Source of the DNA: Nocardioides gansuensis
GTDB lineage: Bacteria > Actinomycetota > Actinomycetes > Propionibacteriales > Nocardioidaceae
Assembly (NCBI RefSeq): GCF_003076135.1
Contig: NZ_QDGZ01000003.1
Coordinates: forward strand, 372,001-436,000
Length of the DNA stretch: 64,000 bases
Direction of reading: 5' to 3'
Shown here: one piece after another, positions 19,216 to 27,973 of the stretch
Numbering within the stretch: position 1 is the stretch's first letter
Layout: the number at the start of each line of letters is the position of its first letter
Program-made: the position numbers and the translations under genes
The notes under the pieces: generated by a model
The model's database searches: none
Told to the model about the DNA's origin: nothing
What the model saw: only the letters and a program-made list of their open reading frames with translations

Positions 19216-19243
19216 GTCCCGAACCCACCCGAAAGGACAGGTA

Positions 19244-19591
19244 GTGGCCAAGGAAAGCACGACCAGAACGCGCTCGGCAGGCGCCGGAGTGGACATGGTG
19301 CGGTCGCGCGTCGCGCAGATCATCTGGCTGATCTGTGTCGGCTGTGCGGTGTTCCTCGCCCTCGGCGCCCTGCTCGTCGCGCTCAAGGCCAACACCGACA
19401 ACGGGCTGGTCGACTTCGTGCTCCGCGCGGCCGACGCCGTCGACCTCGGCGTCTTCGGCCGCGAGGGCGGCGTCTGGGAGTTCACCAAGGGCAAGAACAG
19501 GGAGCTCTACAACACCCTGGCCAACTGGGGGACCGGTGCCGTGGTCTGGCTGGTCCTGGGCCGGGTGCTCGACCGGATCATCCGCCCCTGA
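19244..19591 (+). CDS. Small two-helix membrane protein
   Basis: The protein has 115 residues from the GTG at 19244, which follows a near-ideal GAAAGGA ribosome-binding site. Two membrane helices are predicted (IIWLICVGCAVFLALGALLV, about 26-45, and TGAVVWLVLGRVLDRII near the C-terminus), joined by a soluble segment VDLGVFGREGGVWEF. It starts 28 bp after the enoyl-CoA hydratase and may be co-transcribed. I do not recognise a functional family. Confidence 0.75.
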   Translation: MAKESTTRTRSAGAGVDMVRSRVAQIIWLICVGCAVFLALGALLVALKANTDNGLVDFVLRAADAVDLGVFGREGGVWEFTKGKNRELYNTLANWGTGAVVWLVLGRVLDRIIRP

Positions 19592-19707
19592 CGGCTGCAC
19601 GGGAGTCGACGTCCCGGCCCCCGTGTGCCCAGGGTCACAGGGATTCCCCGGGAGCTCCACCGGGTACCTCGGAAGGGTCTGTTGTCCTCTATCGGGAGGG
19701 GCTTCCC

Positions 19708-20880
19708 ATGTCAGCATCCATCCGCACGCGCCGTACGCTCGCAACCGGACTGTCGGCGGTGCTCGTCACCGCAGGCGTCGCGGCCGTCGCTCCGGCCCAC
19801 GCCGCAACGGGACCGGTGACCTACTCGTGCACGACCACGCTCGGGCCAACCGACCTCACCGTGGACATCGACAGCAGTCTCCCGACGACGAAGATCTACG
19901 CCGGCGAGCCCGTCCCGGTGACGATCACATCGACGGGCTCGCTGCCGGGAAGCTTCGCCAAGCAGATCGCCACGGCGGGCTTTGACCGGTTCTCCGGCAC
20001 TGTCGAGGCGAACACTGCGATCGATGGGACACCGGCGACCGCCTCGCAATCGATACCGGTGACGCCGCTGGGTGACCAGAGCGCTCCGGGCGGTGCAGTT
20101 GTGCCGTTCACTGCCTCGGGTCCCTTCAACTACACGGCGAAGACTCCTGGCACGTCCACGTTCACGACGAGTGGCTTCACGGCTAACCTCGTCCTGCACC
20201 GGCCGGACGGAACCACCCAGCCCGCGACGGCTACGTGCACGGCCCCGGCCGGCCGGCCGCCCGTGATCGACACGGTCCCGGTGGTCGCCAAGTCAGTCAC
20301 CAACCTCGCCCTGAGCAGGACGACGGCGGGCTACGGCCAGGCCGTCACGGTCACCGCCAAGGTGACCACCACCGGGGGCTCGCCCGCCGGCACCGTCGCC
20401 TTCGTGGTCGACGGGGTGAAGACCGAGATCAAGGTCGACAAGGACGGCGTCGCCCAGCTGGTGCTCGACGACCTGACCCTGGGCGGCCACCAGGTGAGCG
20501 CGACGTTCGTGCCGAGTGACAAGCAGCTCTACGAGGGGAGCGCCGACGGCCCGGACACGCTACGCGTCGTCAAGGCCGGCACCAGGACCAGGCTCGCGAT
20601 CAGCGGCAAGACCACGCCGAAGGTCACCCGCGCCACCGCGAAGGTGTCCGGCAACTTCGGCACCGTGCCGACCGGCAAGGTGAAGTTCGTCCTCCGCAAG
20701 CTCGGCCAGCAGTGGCAGGGCTTCGTGAAGGTGCGGACCCGGGCCCTGGTCGACGGGAAGGCCTCGGCAAGCTTCGGCAAGCTGGGCAAGGGCAGGTACA
20801 AGCTCCGCGCGGTCTACAAGGGCGACGCCAACCACACCCGCTCCAAGGCCGTGAAGAAGTTCCGCGAGCGACGCCCGTGA
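19708..20880 (+). CDS. Secreted Ig-like repeat protein (DUF6801-like N-terminus)
   Basis: The 390-aa protein has a signal peptide (MSASIRTRRTLATGLSAVLV..., cleavage after AHA at about 33). Residues 35-190 form a beta-rich module with two cysteines (YSCTTTLG, ATCTAPAG), resembling the actinobacterial DUF6801 family. Two Big_3-type Ig-like domains follow (about 205-295, GTVAFVVDGVK; and about 298-385, GKVKFVLRKLG, KGRYKLRAVYKGD). There is no LPXTG motif or C-terminal membrane helix, so it is probably released or held non-covalently. The ATG at 19708 is preceded by GGGAGG. The function is unknown; adhesion or envelope organisation is a guess from domain type. Confidence 0.78.
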   Translation: MSASIRTRRTLATGLSAVLVTAGVAAVAPAHAATGPVTYSCTTTLGPTDLTVDIDSSLPTTKIYAGEPVPVTITSTGSLPGSFAKQIATAGFDRFSGTVEANTAIDGTPATASQSIPVTPLGDQSAPGGAVVPFTASGPFNYTAKTPGTSTFTTSGFTANLVLHRPDGTTQPATATCTAPAGRPPVIDTVPVVAKSVTNLALSRTTAGYGQAVTVTAKVTTTGGSPAGTVAFVVDGVKTEIKVDKDGVAQLVLDDLTLGGHQVSATFVPSDKQLYEGSADGPDTLRVVKAGTRTRLAISGKTTPKVTRATAKVSGNFGTVPTGKVKFVLRKLGQQWQGFVKVRTRALVDGKASASFGKLGKGRYKLRAVYKGDANHTRSKAVKKFRERRP

Positions 20881-20933
20881 GGGACGTACGACCCTGACAG
20901 TGCCAGTGTGAGCGATCCCACCGGGACCATCGG

Positions 20934-20962
20934 TTCCGCGTGGGGTCGCCCGCGTATAGCCT
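20934..20962 (+). promoter_or_regulatory. Possible etfBA promoter
   Basis: TAGCCT (20957-20962, overlapping TATAGC) with TTCCGC 17 bp upstream (20934-20939) forms a weak actinobacterial promoter about 48 nt before etfB. A perfect AGGAGG lies about 20 nt upstream of the etfB ATG, further away than usual. The -35 match is poor, so confidence is low. Confidence 0.35.
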
Positions 20963-21010
20963 CACCGGCACACATCGAGCGCACAGGAGGGGCCGCGAGG
21001 CCACACCACC

Positions 21011-21811
21011 ATGAACATTGTTGTCTGTGTGAAATACGTCCCCGATGCGACCGCGGACCGGCGGTTCGAGTCGGACAACACCGTCGACCGGGTTGGCGTC
21101 GACGGGCTGCTGTCCGAGCTCGACGAATATGCGGTCGAGCAGGCGCTCCAGCTCAAGGAGAAGCACGGTGGTGACGACGTCGAGGTGACCGCGCTGTGCG
21201 TGGGTCCGGAGAGGGCCGTCGACGCCGTCCGCAAGGCCCTGCAGATGGGCGTCGACAAGGGCGTGCACGTCGTCGACGACGCGATCGCGGGCTCGGATGC
21301 GGTCGCGACCTCGCTGGTGCTGGCGAAGGCCATCTCGAAGATCGGGGAAGCTGGCCCGGTCGATCTGGTGGTGTGCGGCATGGCCTCGACCGACGCGGCG
21401 ATGAGCGTGGTCCCGGCGATGCTCGCCGAGCGGCTCGGCCTCCCGCAGGTCACGCTGGCCTCGGTGATCGAGACCCAGGGCGACCAGATCCGGGTCAAGC
21501 GCGACAACGAGGCCTCCACCGAGGTGATCGGGGCGAGGTTCCCGATCGTGCTGTCGGTGACCGACCAGTCGGGAGAGGCCCGCTACCCGTCCTTCAAGGG
21601 CATCATGGCGGCGAAGAAGAAGCCGCTGGAGACCCTGTCGCTGGGCGACCTCGGCGTGGACGCCGGCCAGGTCGGCCTGGCGGCGGCCTGGACCCAGGTG
21701 GAGGAGACCACCGAGCGCCCGCCGCGCACCGCCGGCGAGATCGTCAAGGACGAGGACGGCTCGGGCGCGGTTGCGCTGGTCGACTTCCTCGCCTCGAAGA
21801 AGTTCATCTAA
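21011..21811 (+). CDS. etfB: Electron transfer flavoprotein, beta subunit
   Basis: The 266-aa protein begins MNIVVCVKYVPDATADRRF, the standard EtfB start, and contains the AMP-binding/recognition region DLVVCGMASTDAAMSVVPAM and VIETQGDQIRVKRDNE. EtfB binds AMP and forms a heterodimer with EtfA that carries electrons from acyl-CoA dehydrogenases to the membrane ETF:quinone oxidoreductase. etfA follows 26 bp downstream, so this is a two-gene operon. Confidence 0.96.
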   Translation: MNIVVCVKYVPDATADRRFESDNTVDRVGVDGLLSELDEYAVEQALQLKEKHGGDDVEVTALCVGPERAVDAVRKALQMGVDKGVHVVDDAIAGSDAVATSLVLAKAISKIGEAGPVDLVVCGMASTDAAMSVVPAMLAERLGLPQVTLASVIETQGDQIRVKRDNEASTEVIGARFPIVLSVTDQSGEARYPSFKGIMAAKKKPLETLSLGDLGVDAGQVGLAAAWTQVEETTERPPRTAGEIVKDEDGSGAVALVDFLASKKFI

Positions 21812-21837
21812 GGGACCGGGAAGAAGGCCTGAGGACA

Positions 21838-22791
21838 ATGTCCGAAGTATTGGTTGTGATCGACCACGCCGACGGCGAGGTCAAGAAGCCCACCTACGAG
21901 CTGCTCACCCTGGCTCGCCGCCTCGGCGAGCCCTCGGCGGTCTTCTTCGGCTCGCCCGACCAGGCGTCCGCGGTGGCCGAGAAGGTGAAGGCCTACGGTG
22001 CGGAGAAGGTCTACGTCGTCGGCGACGCGGAGATCAGGGGCTACCTGGTGGCTCCCAAGGCGGAGGCGCTGGGGCAGCTGGTCGCCCAGGCCCAGCCGGC
22101 TGCGGTGCTGCTGCCCTCGACGTTCGAGAACAAGGAGGTCGCCGGTCGGCTGGCGATCAAGATCGAGTCCGGCCTGATCACCGACGCCGTCGACGTGGAG
22201 GAGGGCGGGGTGACCACCCAGTCGGTCTTCGCCGGCAACTACACCGTCAGGGCCAAGGTCACCCGGGGCACGCCGATCATCACGGTCAAGCCCAACTCCG
22301 CTGCGCCGGAGCAGGCTGCCGGTGCCGGGGCCGTCGAGGCGTTCGCCGCGACGATCTCCGAGGCGGCCAAGACCGCGCAGGTCGTGGCCTCCCAGCCGCG
22401 CCAGTCGACCGGGCGTCCCGAGCTGACCGAGGCCGCGATCGTGGTCTCCGGTGGCCGTGGCACCGGCGGCAACTTCGAGCCCATCGAGCAGTTCGCGGAC
22501 TCCCTGGGTGCGGCGGTCGGCGCCTCACGTGCCGCGGTCGACTCCGGCTGGATGCCGCACGCCTTCCAGGTCGGCCAGACCGGCAAGACCGTCTCCCCGC
22601 AGCTCTACGTCGCCAACGGCATCTCCGGTGCGATCCAGCACCGGGCCGGCATGCAGACCTCCAAGACCATCGTCGCGGTCAACAAGGACGAGGAGGCGCC
22701 GATCTTCGAGCTCGTCGACTTCGGTGTCGTGGGCGACCTCCACACCATCCTGCCGAAGGCCACCGAGGAGATCACCAAGCGCAAGGGCTGA
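21838..22791 (+). CDS. etfA: Electron transfer flavoprotein, alpha subunit
   Basis: The 317-aa protein has an N-terminal nucleotide-fold domain ([17 protein letters not shown]) and a C-terminal FAD-binding domain with the family signature around [35 protein letters not shown] and [19 protein letters not shown] is held mainly by this subunit. The ATG at 21838 follows GAGGA and lies 26 bp after etfB. A strong hairpin terminator at 22834-22869 closes the operon. Confidence 0.96.
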   Translation: MSEVLVVIDHADGEVKKPTYELLTLARRLGEPSAVFFGSPDQASAVAEKVKAYGAEKVYVVGDAEIRGYLVAPKAEALGQLVAQAQPAAVLLPSTFENKEVAGRLAIKIESGLITDAVDVEEGGVTTQSVFAGNYTVRAKVTRGTPIITVKPNSAAPEQAAGAGAVEAFAATISEAAKTAQVVASQPRQSTGRPELTEAAIVVSGGRGTGGNFEPIEQFADSLGAAVGASRAAVDSGWMPHAFQVGQTGKTVSPQLYVANGISGAIQHRAGMQTSKTIVAVNKDEEAPIFELVDFGVVGDLHTILPKATEEITKRKG

Positions 22792-22833
22792 GCCCCCGCC
22801 GGGACACCATCCGTCCCTCCAGGTAAGACCGTC

Positions 22834-22869
22834 GACCCGCATGACGTCCCGCCGGACGTCATGCGGGTC
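22834..22869. terminator. Perfect 16-bp stem terminator after etfA
   Basis: The arm at 22834-22849 (GACCCGCATGACGTCC) pairs without mismatch with 22854-22869 across a 4-nt loop (CGCC). It sits between convergent etfA and the gene at 22914-24467 and can serve both. No long T-tract follows, as is common in high-GC actinobacteria. Confidence 0.8.
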
Positions 22870-22913
22870 GGTCGTTGTGGCGGCGGATTCGGAGCAAAGT
22901 CCCGGATGGGCGG

Positions 22914-24467
22914 TCAGTAGGGCAGCTTCTTGGCCCTCCAGTCGTCGCCGTCCTCCACCAGCCGGACGGCGTAGCCCTTGAGGCCGCCGTAGATGGTGTA
23001 GCGATAGGGGCGCTCGTAGAGCTCCGCGCGCGCGTGCCGGCACGGCACGTCGTACGTCGGGACCCGTGTCTTCGCCAGTCGCTTCCACCCGTCGGGGGAT
23101 GACTGCTCGATCACCGTCGGCCAGCCCTGGCGGCGGCCGCGGGACGTCAGGCGAACCGCCGCGTCCGGACCCGCGGGGACCACCAGGTCGCACCTCTCGG
23201 TGGCGCCGACGGGGAGCTTGACGACGCCGCGCTCGCGGGACAACACGGTCGTCGTGCTGCGCGAGGGCACGGCCACGAGGCTGCCGTCCGCAGACACGCC
23301 GAGCGGGTGCTTCTGCATCGGCAGGCTGTGCCACGTCGTCCCGTCAGTAGTGGCGAGGATCCAGTGGCGGTCCCCACACTCGAGGTCCGCGGCGATGACC
23401 GCGAAGGACCCCTCGGTCCAGTTGTCGCCCCACGAGCACTTCGCGTCCGGGCTCACATGCACGGTGACGGGCGATCCCCAGCGCTGGGCTACCCGGTCGT
23501 AGACATGCGCCAGGACGCTCCGGCGGTCGCGTGAGCCGAGGGCCAGCAACGGCAGGTCGGTGGCCTCGAAGAAGGAGACGCCCAGCCGCCCTCCGGCGTA
23601 GTCCTCGAGCCCCGGAGCATGGGCGGGTGCGATGGCCGTGACGGCCCATGGCGATGCCGGCGTCTCGCGGGAGACCACCCAGGTCTCAGCGGCTGATTCG
23701 ACCTCGCCGAAGAGGACGCTCGAGGCATCGACGTTGAGAAGGTCGACGTCCCCGCAGATGTCCGGGAGCGGCACCTCCTGCCTGGTGGGGGTGGCATCAC
23801 CGGCGCGGGTGAGGGCGACGAGTGCACAGCCCCCGTCCCGCGACACGGTCGCGTAGAGCACCGACACCGTGCCGGCATCGTCGATCACCGCCGTGACGGT
23901 GTACTCCTGCCCCTTCATCGACAGTTCCCGTACGACGAAGCCCTCGGCGGCGGTCCAGGTGACGTAACCCTGGTGGAGCGGCCACACCGCGGCCGTGCCA
24001 CCGGGCGCGATGCCAGGCTCGTCGTAGGCCTCCCCCGGCAGCTTGCGAGCCATCCAGGTGACCGTGTCGCTGGAGTAGAGGGCGTGCGACGCGACGGGCG
24101 CCTGGTCCTCGGCGTACCCGAACCTGTCGCACTCGGCGATGACGGCGACCGCGCCGCCGGCCGCGCGGGCGTCGACGTCGCCGCAGTAGAGGTTGTCCTT
24201 GCGCAGGATCGGCCGGCGCTCGCCCCAGCCGCCGCTGGCGGCGTCGTAGCGCGTGCCCCAGACGGTCTTGAGGTTGCGGGCGACGGTGACCTTGAAGCGG
24301 TCGCCGTCGGCGAGGTCGACGACGACCCCGCCGCGCACCTCCTCGGGCAGGTCGTCGGGTGTGGCCGGCGCGCTCCGGGGCACAGGCTCCTGGCCCGTCG
24401 CAGCCCCGGCGCTGCAGAGCACCATCACCAGCCCTGCCACCCCGAGCGCAGCACGCAGCGTCCCCAT
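22914..24467 (-). CDS. Secreted protein of unknown function (beta-propeller-like)
   Basis: The 517-aa protein has a signal peptide (MGTLRAALGVAGLVMVLCSAGAATG). The mature part is almost all beta strand, with recurring blocks of the form 'sensor value / comparison' (TAAVWPLHQGYVTW, GTVSVLYATVSRDGG, HWILATTDGTTWHSL, GSLVAVPSRSTTTVLSRE) reminiscent of sialidase/BNR-like or exo-alpha propellers, but no complete Asp-box was found. Cysteines occur in spaced pairs, consistent with an exported protein. The ATG at 24467 lies 6 nt after a TAGGGT -10 box, so the mRNA is probably leaderless. I cannot assign a function. Confidence 0.7.
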   Translation of the reverse strand: MGTLRAALGVAGLVMVLCSAGAATGQEPVPRSAPATPDDLPEEVRGGVVVDLADGDRFKVTVARNLKTVWGTRYDAASGGWGERRPILRKDNLYCGDVDARAAGGAVAVIAECDRFGYAEDQAPVASHALYSSDTVTWMARKLPGEAYDEPGIAPGGTAAVWPLHQGYVTWTAAEGFVVRELSMKGQEYTVTAVIDDAGTVSVLYATVSRDGGCALVALTRAGDATPTRQEVPLPDICGDVDLLNVDASSVLFGEVESAAETWVVSRETPASPWAVTAIAPAHAPGLEDYAGGRLGVSFFEATDLPLLALGSRDRRSVLAHVYDRVAQRWGSPVTVHVSPDAKCSWGDNWTEGSFAVIAADLECGDRHWILATTDGTTWHSLPMQKHPLGVSADGSLVAVPSRSTTTVLSRERGVVKLPVGATERCDLVVPAGPDAAVRLTSRGRRQGWPTVIEQSSPDGWKRLAKTRVPTYDVPCRHARAELYERPYRYTIYGGLKGYAVRLVEDGDDWRAKKLPY

Positions 24468-24479
24468 CCGCGCACCCTA
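24468..24479 (-). promoter_or_regulatory. Predicted -10 element for a leaderless transcript
   Basis: On the minus strand TAGGGT (24479 to 24474) lies 6 nt before the ATG of the secreted protein gene. This is the same -10/start geometry as at 492, 13492, 24640, 25913, 44679 and 61492. No -35 was identified. Confidence 0.45.
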
Positions 24480-24499
24480 GCCCTGGGTGGTCTCGACTT

Positions 24500-24584
24500 C
24501 GCTCGACCGGCCGGCCGGCATCGCTCGACCGGCCGGCGGCATCGCTCGACCGGCCGGCGGTATTGCTCGACCGGCCGGCGGTCC
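24500..24584. repeat. Four tandem copies of a 21-bp GC-rich repeat
   Basis: A unit starting CGCTCGACCGGCCGG recurs at about 24500-24521, 24522-24542, 24543-24563 and 24564-24584; the first copy is 22 nt with a CCGG slip. Each unit contains the palindrome CCGGCCGG. The array lies in the 172-bp gap between two divergent genes, upstream of both start sites. Confidence 0.85.
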
Positions 24585-24626
24585 ATGAGTCCGTGAGACA
24601 CCGGCACACCGGTGTGGCCCGCGACC

Positions 24627-24639
24627 TAGGCTCGACCGC
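24627..24639 (+). promoter_or_regulatory. Predicted -10 element of proA (leaderless)
   Basis: TAGGCT (24627-24632) is followed by exactly 7 nt and the ATG of proA at 24640, without a Shine-Dalgarno sequence. A small palindrome ACACCGGTGT (24606-24615) occupies the -35 region and could bind a regulator. Confidence 0.5.
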
Positions 24640-25890
24640 ATGAGCAGCACCGACGACGTCCGCGGGGTCGCGCTCCGTGCCCGCGAGGCGAGCCACGTCC
24701 TGGCCACGGCGACGCGCGCGACGAAGGACGCGGCCCTCGAGGCCATGGCCGCCGCGCTGGGAGAGCACGAGGACGCGATCCTCGCCGCCAATGCCGAGGA
24801 CGTCGGGCGCGCCGAGGCGGCCGGCACGCCGGCCAACATCATCGACCGCCTGCGCCTCACCCACGAGCGTCTCGAGGGGATGGCCCAGGGCCTGCGCGAG
24901 GTCGCCGGGCTGCACGACCCGGTCGGGGAGGTCGTGCGGGGCAGCGTTCTCGCCAACGGGCTCGAGCTGCGCCAGGTCCGCGTGCCGTTCGGCGTGGTCG
25001 GGATGATCTACGAGGCGCGGCCCAACGTCACGGCCGACGCGGCGGGCATCTGCCTCAAGTCCGGCAATGCCGTGCTCCTGCGCGGGTCCTCCAGCGCGCG
25101 GTCGAGCAACGCCGCGATCGTCACCGCGCTCCGCGGAGCCGCGGAGTCTGCGGGCCTGCCGGCCGACGTGGTCCAGCTGGTGCCCGGGGACAGCCACGAC
25201 AGCGTGAAGGCGCTGATGCGCGCCCGCGGGCTCGTGGACGTGCTGATCCCCCGCGGGGGAGCGGGGCTGATCCAGAGCGTCGTGGAGGAGTCCACCGTGC
25301 CGGTGATCGAGACGGGCGTCGGCAACTGCCACGTCTACGTCGACGCCGCCGCCGACCTGGACAAGGCGCTCGCGATCGTCCTCAACGCCAAGACGCAGAG
25401 GACGAGCGTGTGCAACGCCGCCGAGTCGCTGCTGGTGCACGAGGACGTCGCCGACGAGTTCCTGCCGCGGGTCATCGACGCGCTGAGGGCCGAGGGCGTC
25501 ACCATCCACGGCGACACCGGCTTCGCGGAGTACGACGGCGTGGTCGAGGCCACGGACGAGGACTACGCGACCGAATACCTCTCGCTCGACATCTCGGCTG
25601 CGGTCGTCGACGACGTCGAGGGGGCGATCGACCACATCCGCCGCTATTCCAGCGGTCACAGCGACGCCATCGTCTCGGAGGACCAGGCCACCATCCGGCG
25701 CTTCGTGGCCGCCGTCGACTCCGCCGCCGTGCTGGTCAACGCCTCCACCCGCTTCACCGACGGAGGCGAGTTCGGCTTCGGAGCCGAGATCGGCATCTCC
25801 ACCCAGAAGCTGCACGCCCGCGGCCCGATGGGACTCCCCGAGATGACGTCCACCAAGTACGTCGTGGTGGGCGACGGCCACACCCGGTAG
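24640..25890 (+). CDS. proA: Glutamate-5-semialdehyde dehydrogenase
   Basis: The 416-aa enzyme reduces gamma-glutamyl phosphate to glutamate-5-semialdehyde with NADPH, the second step of proline synthesis. The aldehyde-dehydrogenase fold is complete: cofactor region [17 protein letters not shown], the substrate loop [10 protein letters not shown], and the catalytic cysteine Cys258 in [12 protein letters not shown]. The length matches ProA. proB is not in this window. Confidence 0.97.
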   Translation: MSSTDDVRGVALRAREASHVLATATRATKDAALEAMAAALGEHEDAILAANAEDVGRAEAAGTPANIIDRLRLTHERLEGMAQGLREVAGLHDPVGEVVRGSVLANGLELRQVRVPFGVVGMIYEARPNVTADAAGICLKSGNAVLLRGSSSARSSNAAIVTALRGAAESAGLPADVVQLVPGDSHDSVKALMRARGLVDVLIPRGGAGLIQSVVEESTVPVIETGVGNCHVYVDAAADLDKALAIVLNAKTQRTSVCNAAESLLVHEDVADEFLPRVIDALRAEGVTIHGDTGFAEYDGVVEATDEDYATEYLSLDISAAVVDDVEGAIDHIRRYSSGHSDAIVSEDQATIRRFVAAVDSAAVLVNASTRFTDGGEFGFGAEIGISTQKLHARGPMGLPEMTSTKYVVVGDGHTR

Positions 25891-25912
25891 CCGCTGCCCC
25901 TAGGATGAGCCC

Positions 25913-26065
25913 ATGCTGAGCACCGTCATCACGCTTGCCACCGAGACTGCCGAGCACGGCGAGCCCGCCCTCCACCCCTACGTGATCGGTGGCGGCACGC
26001 TCGCGCTCCTGCTGGCCCTGCTGGTCGCCCTCATCGCGTTCGGCGGCGGTCGAGAGCACAGCTGA
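25913..26065 (+). CDS. 50-aa single-helix membrane protein
   Basis: The frame ATG 25913 to TGA 26063-26065 encodes [20 protein letters not shown] and then [20 protein letters not shown] plus [10 protein letters not shown]: a short exposed N-terminus, one membrane helix and a basic, His-containing tail. TAGGAT (25901-25906) lies 6 nt before the ATG, matching the leaderless promoter pattern. Similar short membrane proteins occur upstream of nadD in other actinobacteria, to my recollection. It lies 5 nt before nadD, so it is probably the first gene of the nadD operon. Function unknown. Confidence 0.72.
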   Translation: MLSTVITLATETAEHGEPALHPYVIGGGTLALLLALLVALIAFGGGREHS

Positions 26066-26070
26066 CCCCA

Positions 26071-26709
26071 GTGCCTGCGAAGCGCCGCGTCGGGGTGATG
26101 GGCGGTACCTTCGACCCCATCCACCACGGTCACCTGGTGGCAGCCTCGGAGGTGCAGGCCTGGTTCGACCTCGACGAGGTCGTCTTCGTGCCCACCGGGG
26201 CGCCCTGGCAGAAGTCGCACCGCGAGGTCTCTCCGCCGGAGCACCGCTACCTGATGACCGTGGTGGCGACCGCGGCCAACCCGCGGTTCACGGTCTCGCG
26301 CGTCGACATCGACCGCGGCGGCCCGACGTACACCATCGACACCCTGCGTGACCTGCACGCGGAGATGCCGGACGACGAGCTCTACTTCATCACCGGCGCC
26401 GACGCGCTTGCCGACATCTTCACGTGGCGCGACGTCGAGGAGCTCTTCGCGCTGGCCAACTTCGTCGGCTGCACCCGTCCCGGCTACACCATGGACGAGG
26501 AGACGCTCGCCAGGATCCCGGCCGACCGGGTGACCATCGTCGAGATCCCCGCCCTGGCGATCTCGTCCACGGAGTGCCGGGAGCGCAAGCAGCGCGGCGA
26601 GCCGGTCTGGTACCTCGTGCCCGACGGCGTCGTGCAGTACATCGCCAAGCACGGGCTGTACGCGCCCACTCCTGACGGCCCCACCACCACCGACAAGGAC
26701 CCCTCATGA
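26071..26709 (+). CDS. nadD: Nicotinate-nucleotide adenylyltransferase
   Basis: The 212-aa protein starts at GTG 26071 and carries the nucleotidyltransferase signature [11 protein letters not shown] (about residues 11-21) and the second ATP-binding motif ISSTECR (about 168-174). It adenylates nicotinate mononucleotide to deamido-NAD. Its stop overlaps the rsfS start as ATGA, so the order nadD-rsfS-phosphatase is one translationally coupled operon, the arrangement usual in actinobacteria. Confidence 0.96.
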   Translation: MPAKRRVGVMGGTFDPIHHGHLVAASEVQAWFDLDEVVFVPTGAPWQKSHREVSPPEHRYLMTVVATAANPRFTVSRVDIDRGGPTYTIDTLRDLHAEMPDDELYFITGADALADIFTWRDVEELFALANFVGCTRPGYTMDEETLARIPADRVTIVEIPALAISSTECRERKQRGEPVWYLVPDGVVQYIAKHGLYAPTPDGPTTTDKDPS

Positions 26710-27125
26710 CCGCCACCGACCACGCCGTCGAGCTGGTGCACGTCGCCGCCCGCGCGGCTGCCGACAAGCTGGCCCAGCAGGTCGTCGCGTTCGACGTCAG
26801 CGACCAGCTGGCCATCACCGACGCCTTCCTGCTCGCCTCCGCCACCAACGAGCGCCAGGTCAAGGCGATCGTCGACGAGGTCGAGGACAAGCTCCGCGAC
26901 CACGGCGCCAAGCCGATCCGCCGTGAGGGCCACCGTGAGGGTCGCTGGGTGCTGCTCGACTACGGCGACATCGTCGTCCACGTGCAGCACGAGGAGGAGC
27001 GCGCGTTCTATGCCCTCGAGCGGCTCTGGCGCGACTGCCCCGTGATCGCGCTGCCCGACGACGTGACCAGCCCCGACGGGACGGGCGCCGCCTCCGGCGG
27101 CACGGGCGCCACCGACGAGGAGTGA
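26706..27125 (+). CDS. rsfS: Ribosomal silencing factor RsfS
   Basis: The 139-aa protein has the RsfS/Iojap fold: [50 protein letters not shown] and [12 protein letters not shown]. It binds ribosomal protein uL14 and prevents subunit joining when nutrients are limiting. The C-terminal Gly/Ala-rich tail (about 120-139) is disordered. It overlaps nadD by 4 nt and the following phosphatase by 4 nt (GTGA). Confidence 0.95.
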   Translation: MTATDHAVELVHVAARAAADKLAQQVVAFDVSDQLAITDAFLLASATNERQVKAIVDEVEDKLRDHGAKPIRREGHREGRWVLLDYGDIVVHVQHEEERAFYALERLWRDCPVIALPDDVTSPDGTGAASGGTGATDEE

Positions 27126-27766
27126 CCGCCCACCGCACCCTGGTCCTGGTCAGGCACGGCCGCACGGCCTGGAACGCCGAGCAGCGGGCGCAGGGCCACT
27201 CCGATGTGCCCCTCGACGAGGTCGGCCACCGTCAGGCGGCGGCGCTGGCGCCGGCGATCGCGGCGCTGTCCCCGGTGTCGCTGCGGACCAGTGACCTGAC
27301 CCGCGCGCGCCAGACCGCGGCGTACCTCGCCGAGGCGACCGGCCTGGTCCCGGTCGAGGACCCGCGGCTGCGGGAGTATGACCTCGGCCTCCGCACCGGC
27401 ATGACCATGCCGGAGTATGCCGAGGCATTCCCCGATGAGTACGCCGCGTTCCGCCAGGGCCGCTACGAGGTCGTGCCCGGCGGCGAGTCGACCGCCGAGG
27501 TGGTCGCCCGGGTCTGCGAGGCCGCGTGCGAGTCCTTCGAAGCCCTGACGCCGGGGGAGTGCGGCGTGGTCGTCGCCCACGGGGCAGCGCTCAAGGTGTC
27601 GGTCGTCTCGCTGCTCGGCTGGGACGAGTCACAGGCCGCCACACTCCAGGGCCTGGACAACTGCGGCTGGGTGGTGCTCGACGACAGCGGCCACGATTGG
27701 AGACTGCGGCTCGTGGCCTACAACCGAACGGCACCTGATTTCGCGTCCCCGTCACCGATCGGCTAA
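27122..27766 (+). CDS. Histidine phosphatase (phosphoglycerate mutase-like)
   Basis: The 214-aa protein from GTG 27122 has the RHG phosphohistidine motif LVLVRHGRTAWN (His12), the second arginine in LRTSDLTRARQTA and the C-terminal His in VVVAHGAALK. These mark a cofactor-independent-fold histidine phosphatase rather than a proven glycolytic mutase. In actinobacteria a member of this family commonly follows rsfS; substrates may be sugar phosphates or nucleotides. It overlaps rsfS by 4 nt and ends 37 bp before tRNA-Ala. Confidence 0.9.
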   Translation: MTAHRTLVLVRHGRTAWNAEQRAQGHSDVPLDEVGHRQAAALAPAIAALSPVSLRTSDLTRARQTAAYLAEATGLVPVEDPRLREYDLGLRTGMTMPEYAEAFPDEYAAFRQGRYEVVPGGESTAEVVARVCEAACESFEALTPGECGVVVAHGAALKVSVVSLLGWDESQAATLQGLDNCGWVVLDDSGHDWRLRLVAYNRTAPDFASPSPIG

Positions 27767-27803
27767 TGTTCTCCGCGTTGCCCGCACGGGCGACAACCCA
27801 CTC

Positions 27804-27879
27804 GGGGCTGTGGCGCAGCTGGTAGCGCATCTGCATGGCATGCAGAGGGTCAGGGGTTCGAGTCCCCTCAGCTCCACCA
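27804..27879 (+). tRNA. tRNA-Ala (GGC anticodon)
   Basis: The 76-nt gene folds into a full cloverleaf: acceptor GGGGCTG/CAGCTCC with one G-T pair, D stem GCGC/GCGC, anticodon stem TCTGC/GCAGA with loop ATGGCAT (anticodon GGC), T stem AGGGG/CCCCT with loop TTCGAGT. The 3' CCA is encoded. Its 3' part is duplicated at 48109-48144, so it is the integration site of the downstream island, and the last bases, including CCA, were probably supplied by the island. Confidence 0.97.
27843..27878 (+). repeat. Left attachment site (attL) in tRNA-Ala
   Basis: This 36-nt segment, from the anticodon stem through the acceptor end of the tRNA, matches 48109-48144 at 35 of 36 positions (C versus T in the T stem). 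Direct repeats of a tRNA 3' end flanking a block that carries a tyrosine recombinase are the classic product of site-specific integration. Confidence 0.88.
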
Positions 27880-27883
27880 ACTG

Positions 27884-27925
27884 ATCCGCTGGTCAGGACC
27901 TGGAAACAGGGACTGACCAGCGGAT
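27884..27925 (+). terminator. Structured hairpin just after tRNA-Ala
   Basis: ATCCGCTGGTCAG (27884-27896) pairs perfectly with CTGACCAGCGGAT (27913-27925). Inside, GA/GA forms a tandem mismatch, then CCTG/CAGG close a GAAA tetraloop. It starts 5 nt after the tRNA CCA end and probably terminates the tRNA transcript. It belongs to the island side of the junction; the chromosomal counterpart is the hairpin at 48149-48176. Confidence 0.65.
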
Positions 27926-27973
27926 TCGTCGTTTGGCGGGATAACGCACTGGGTCCTCACCGAAGGAACCAGC

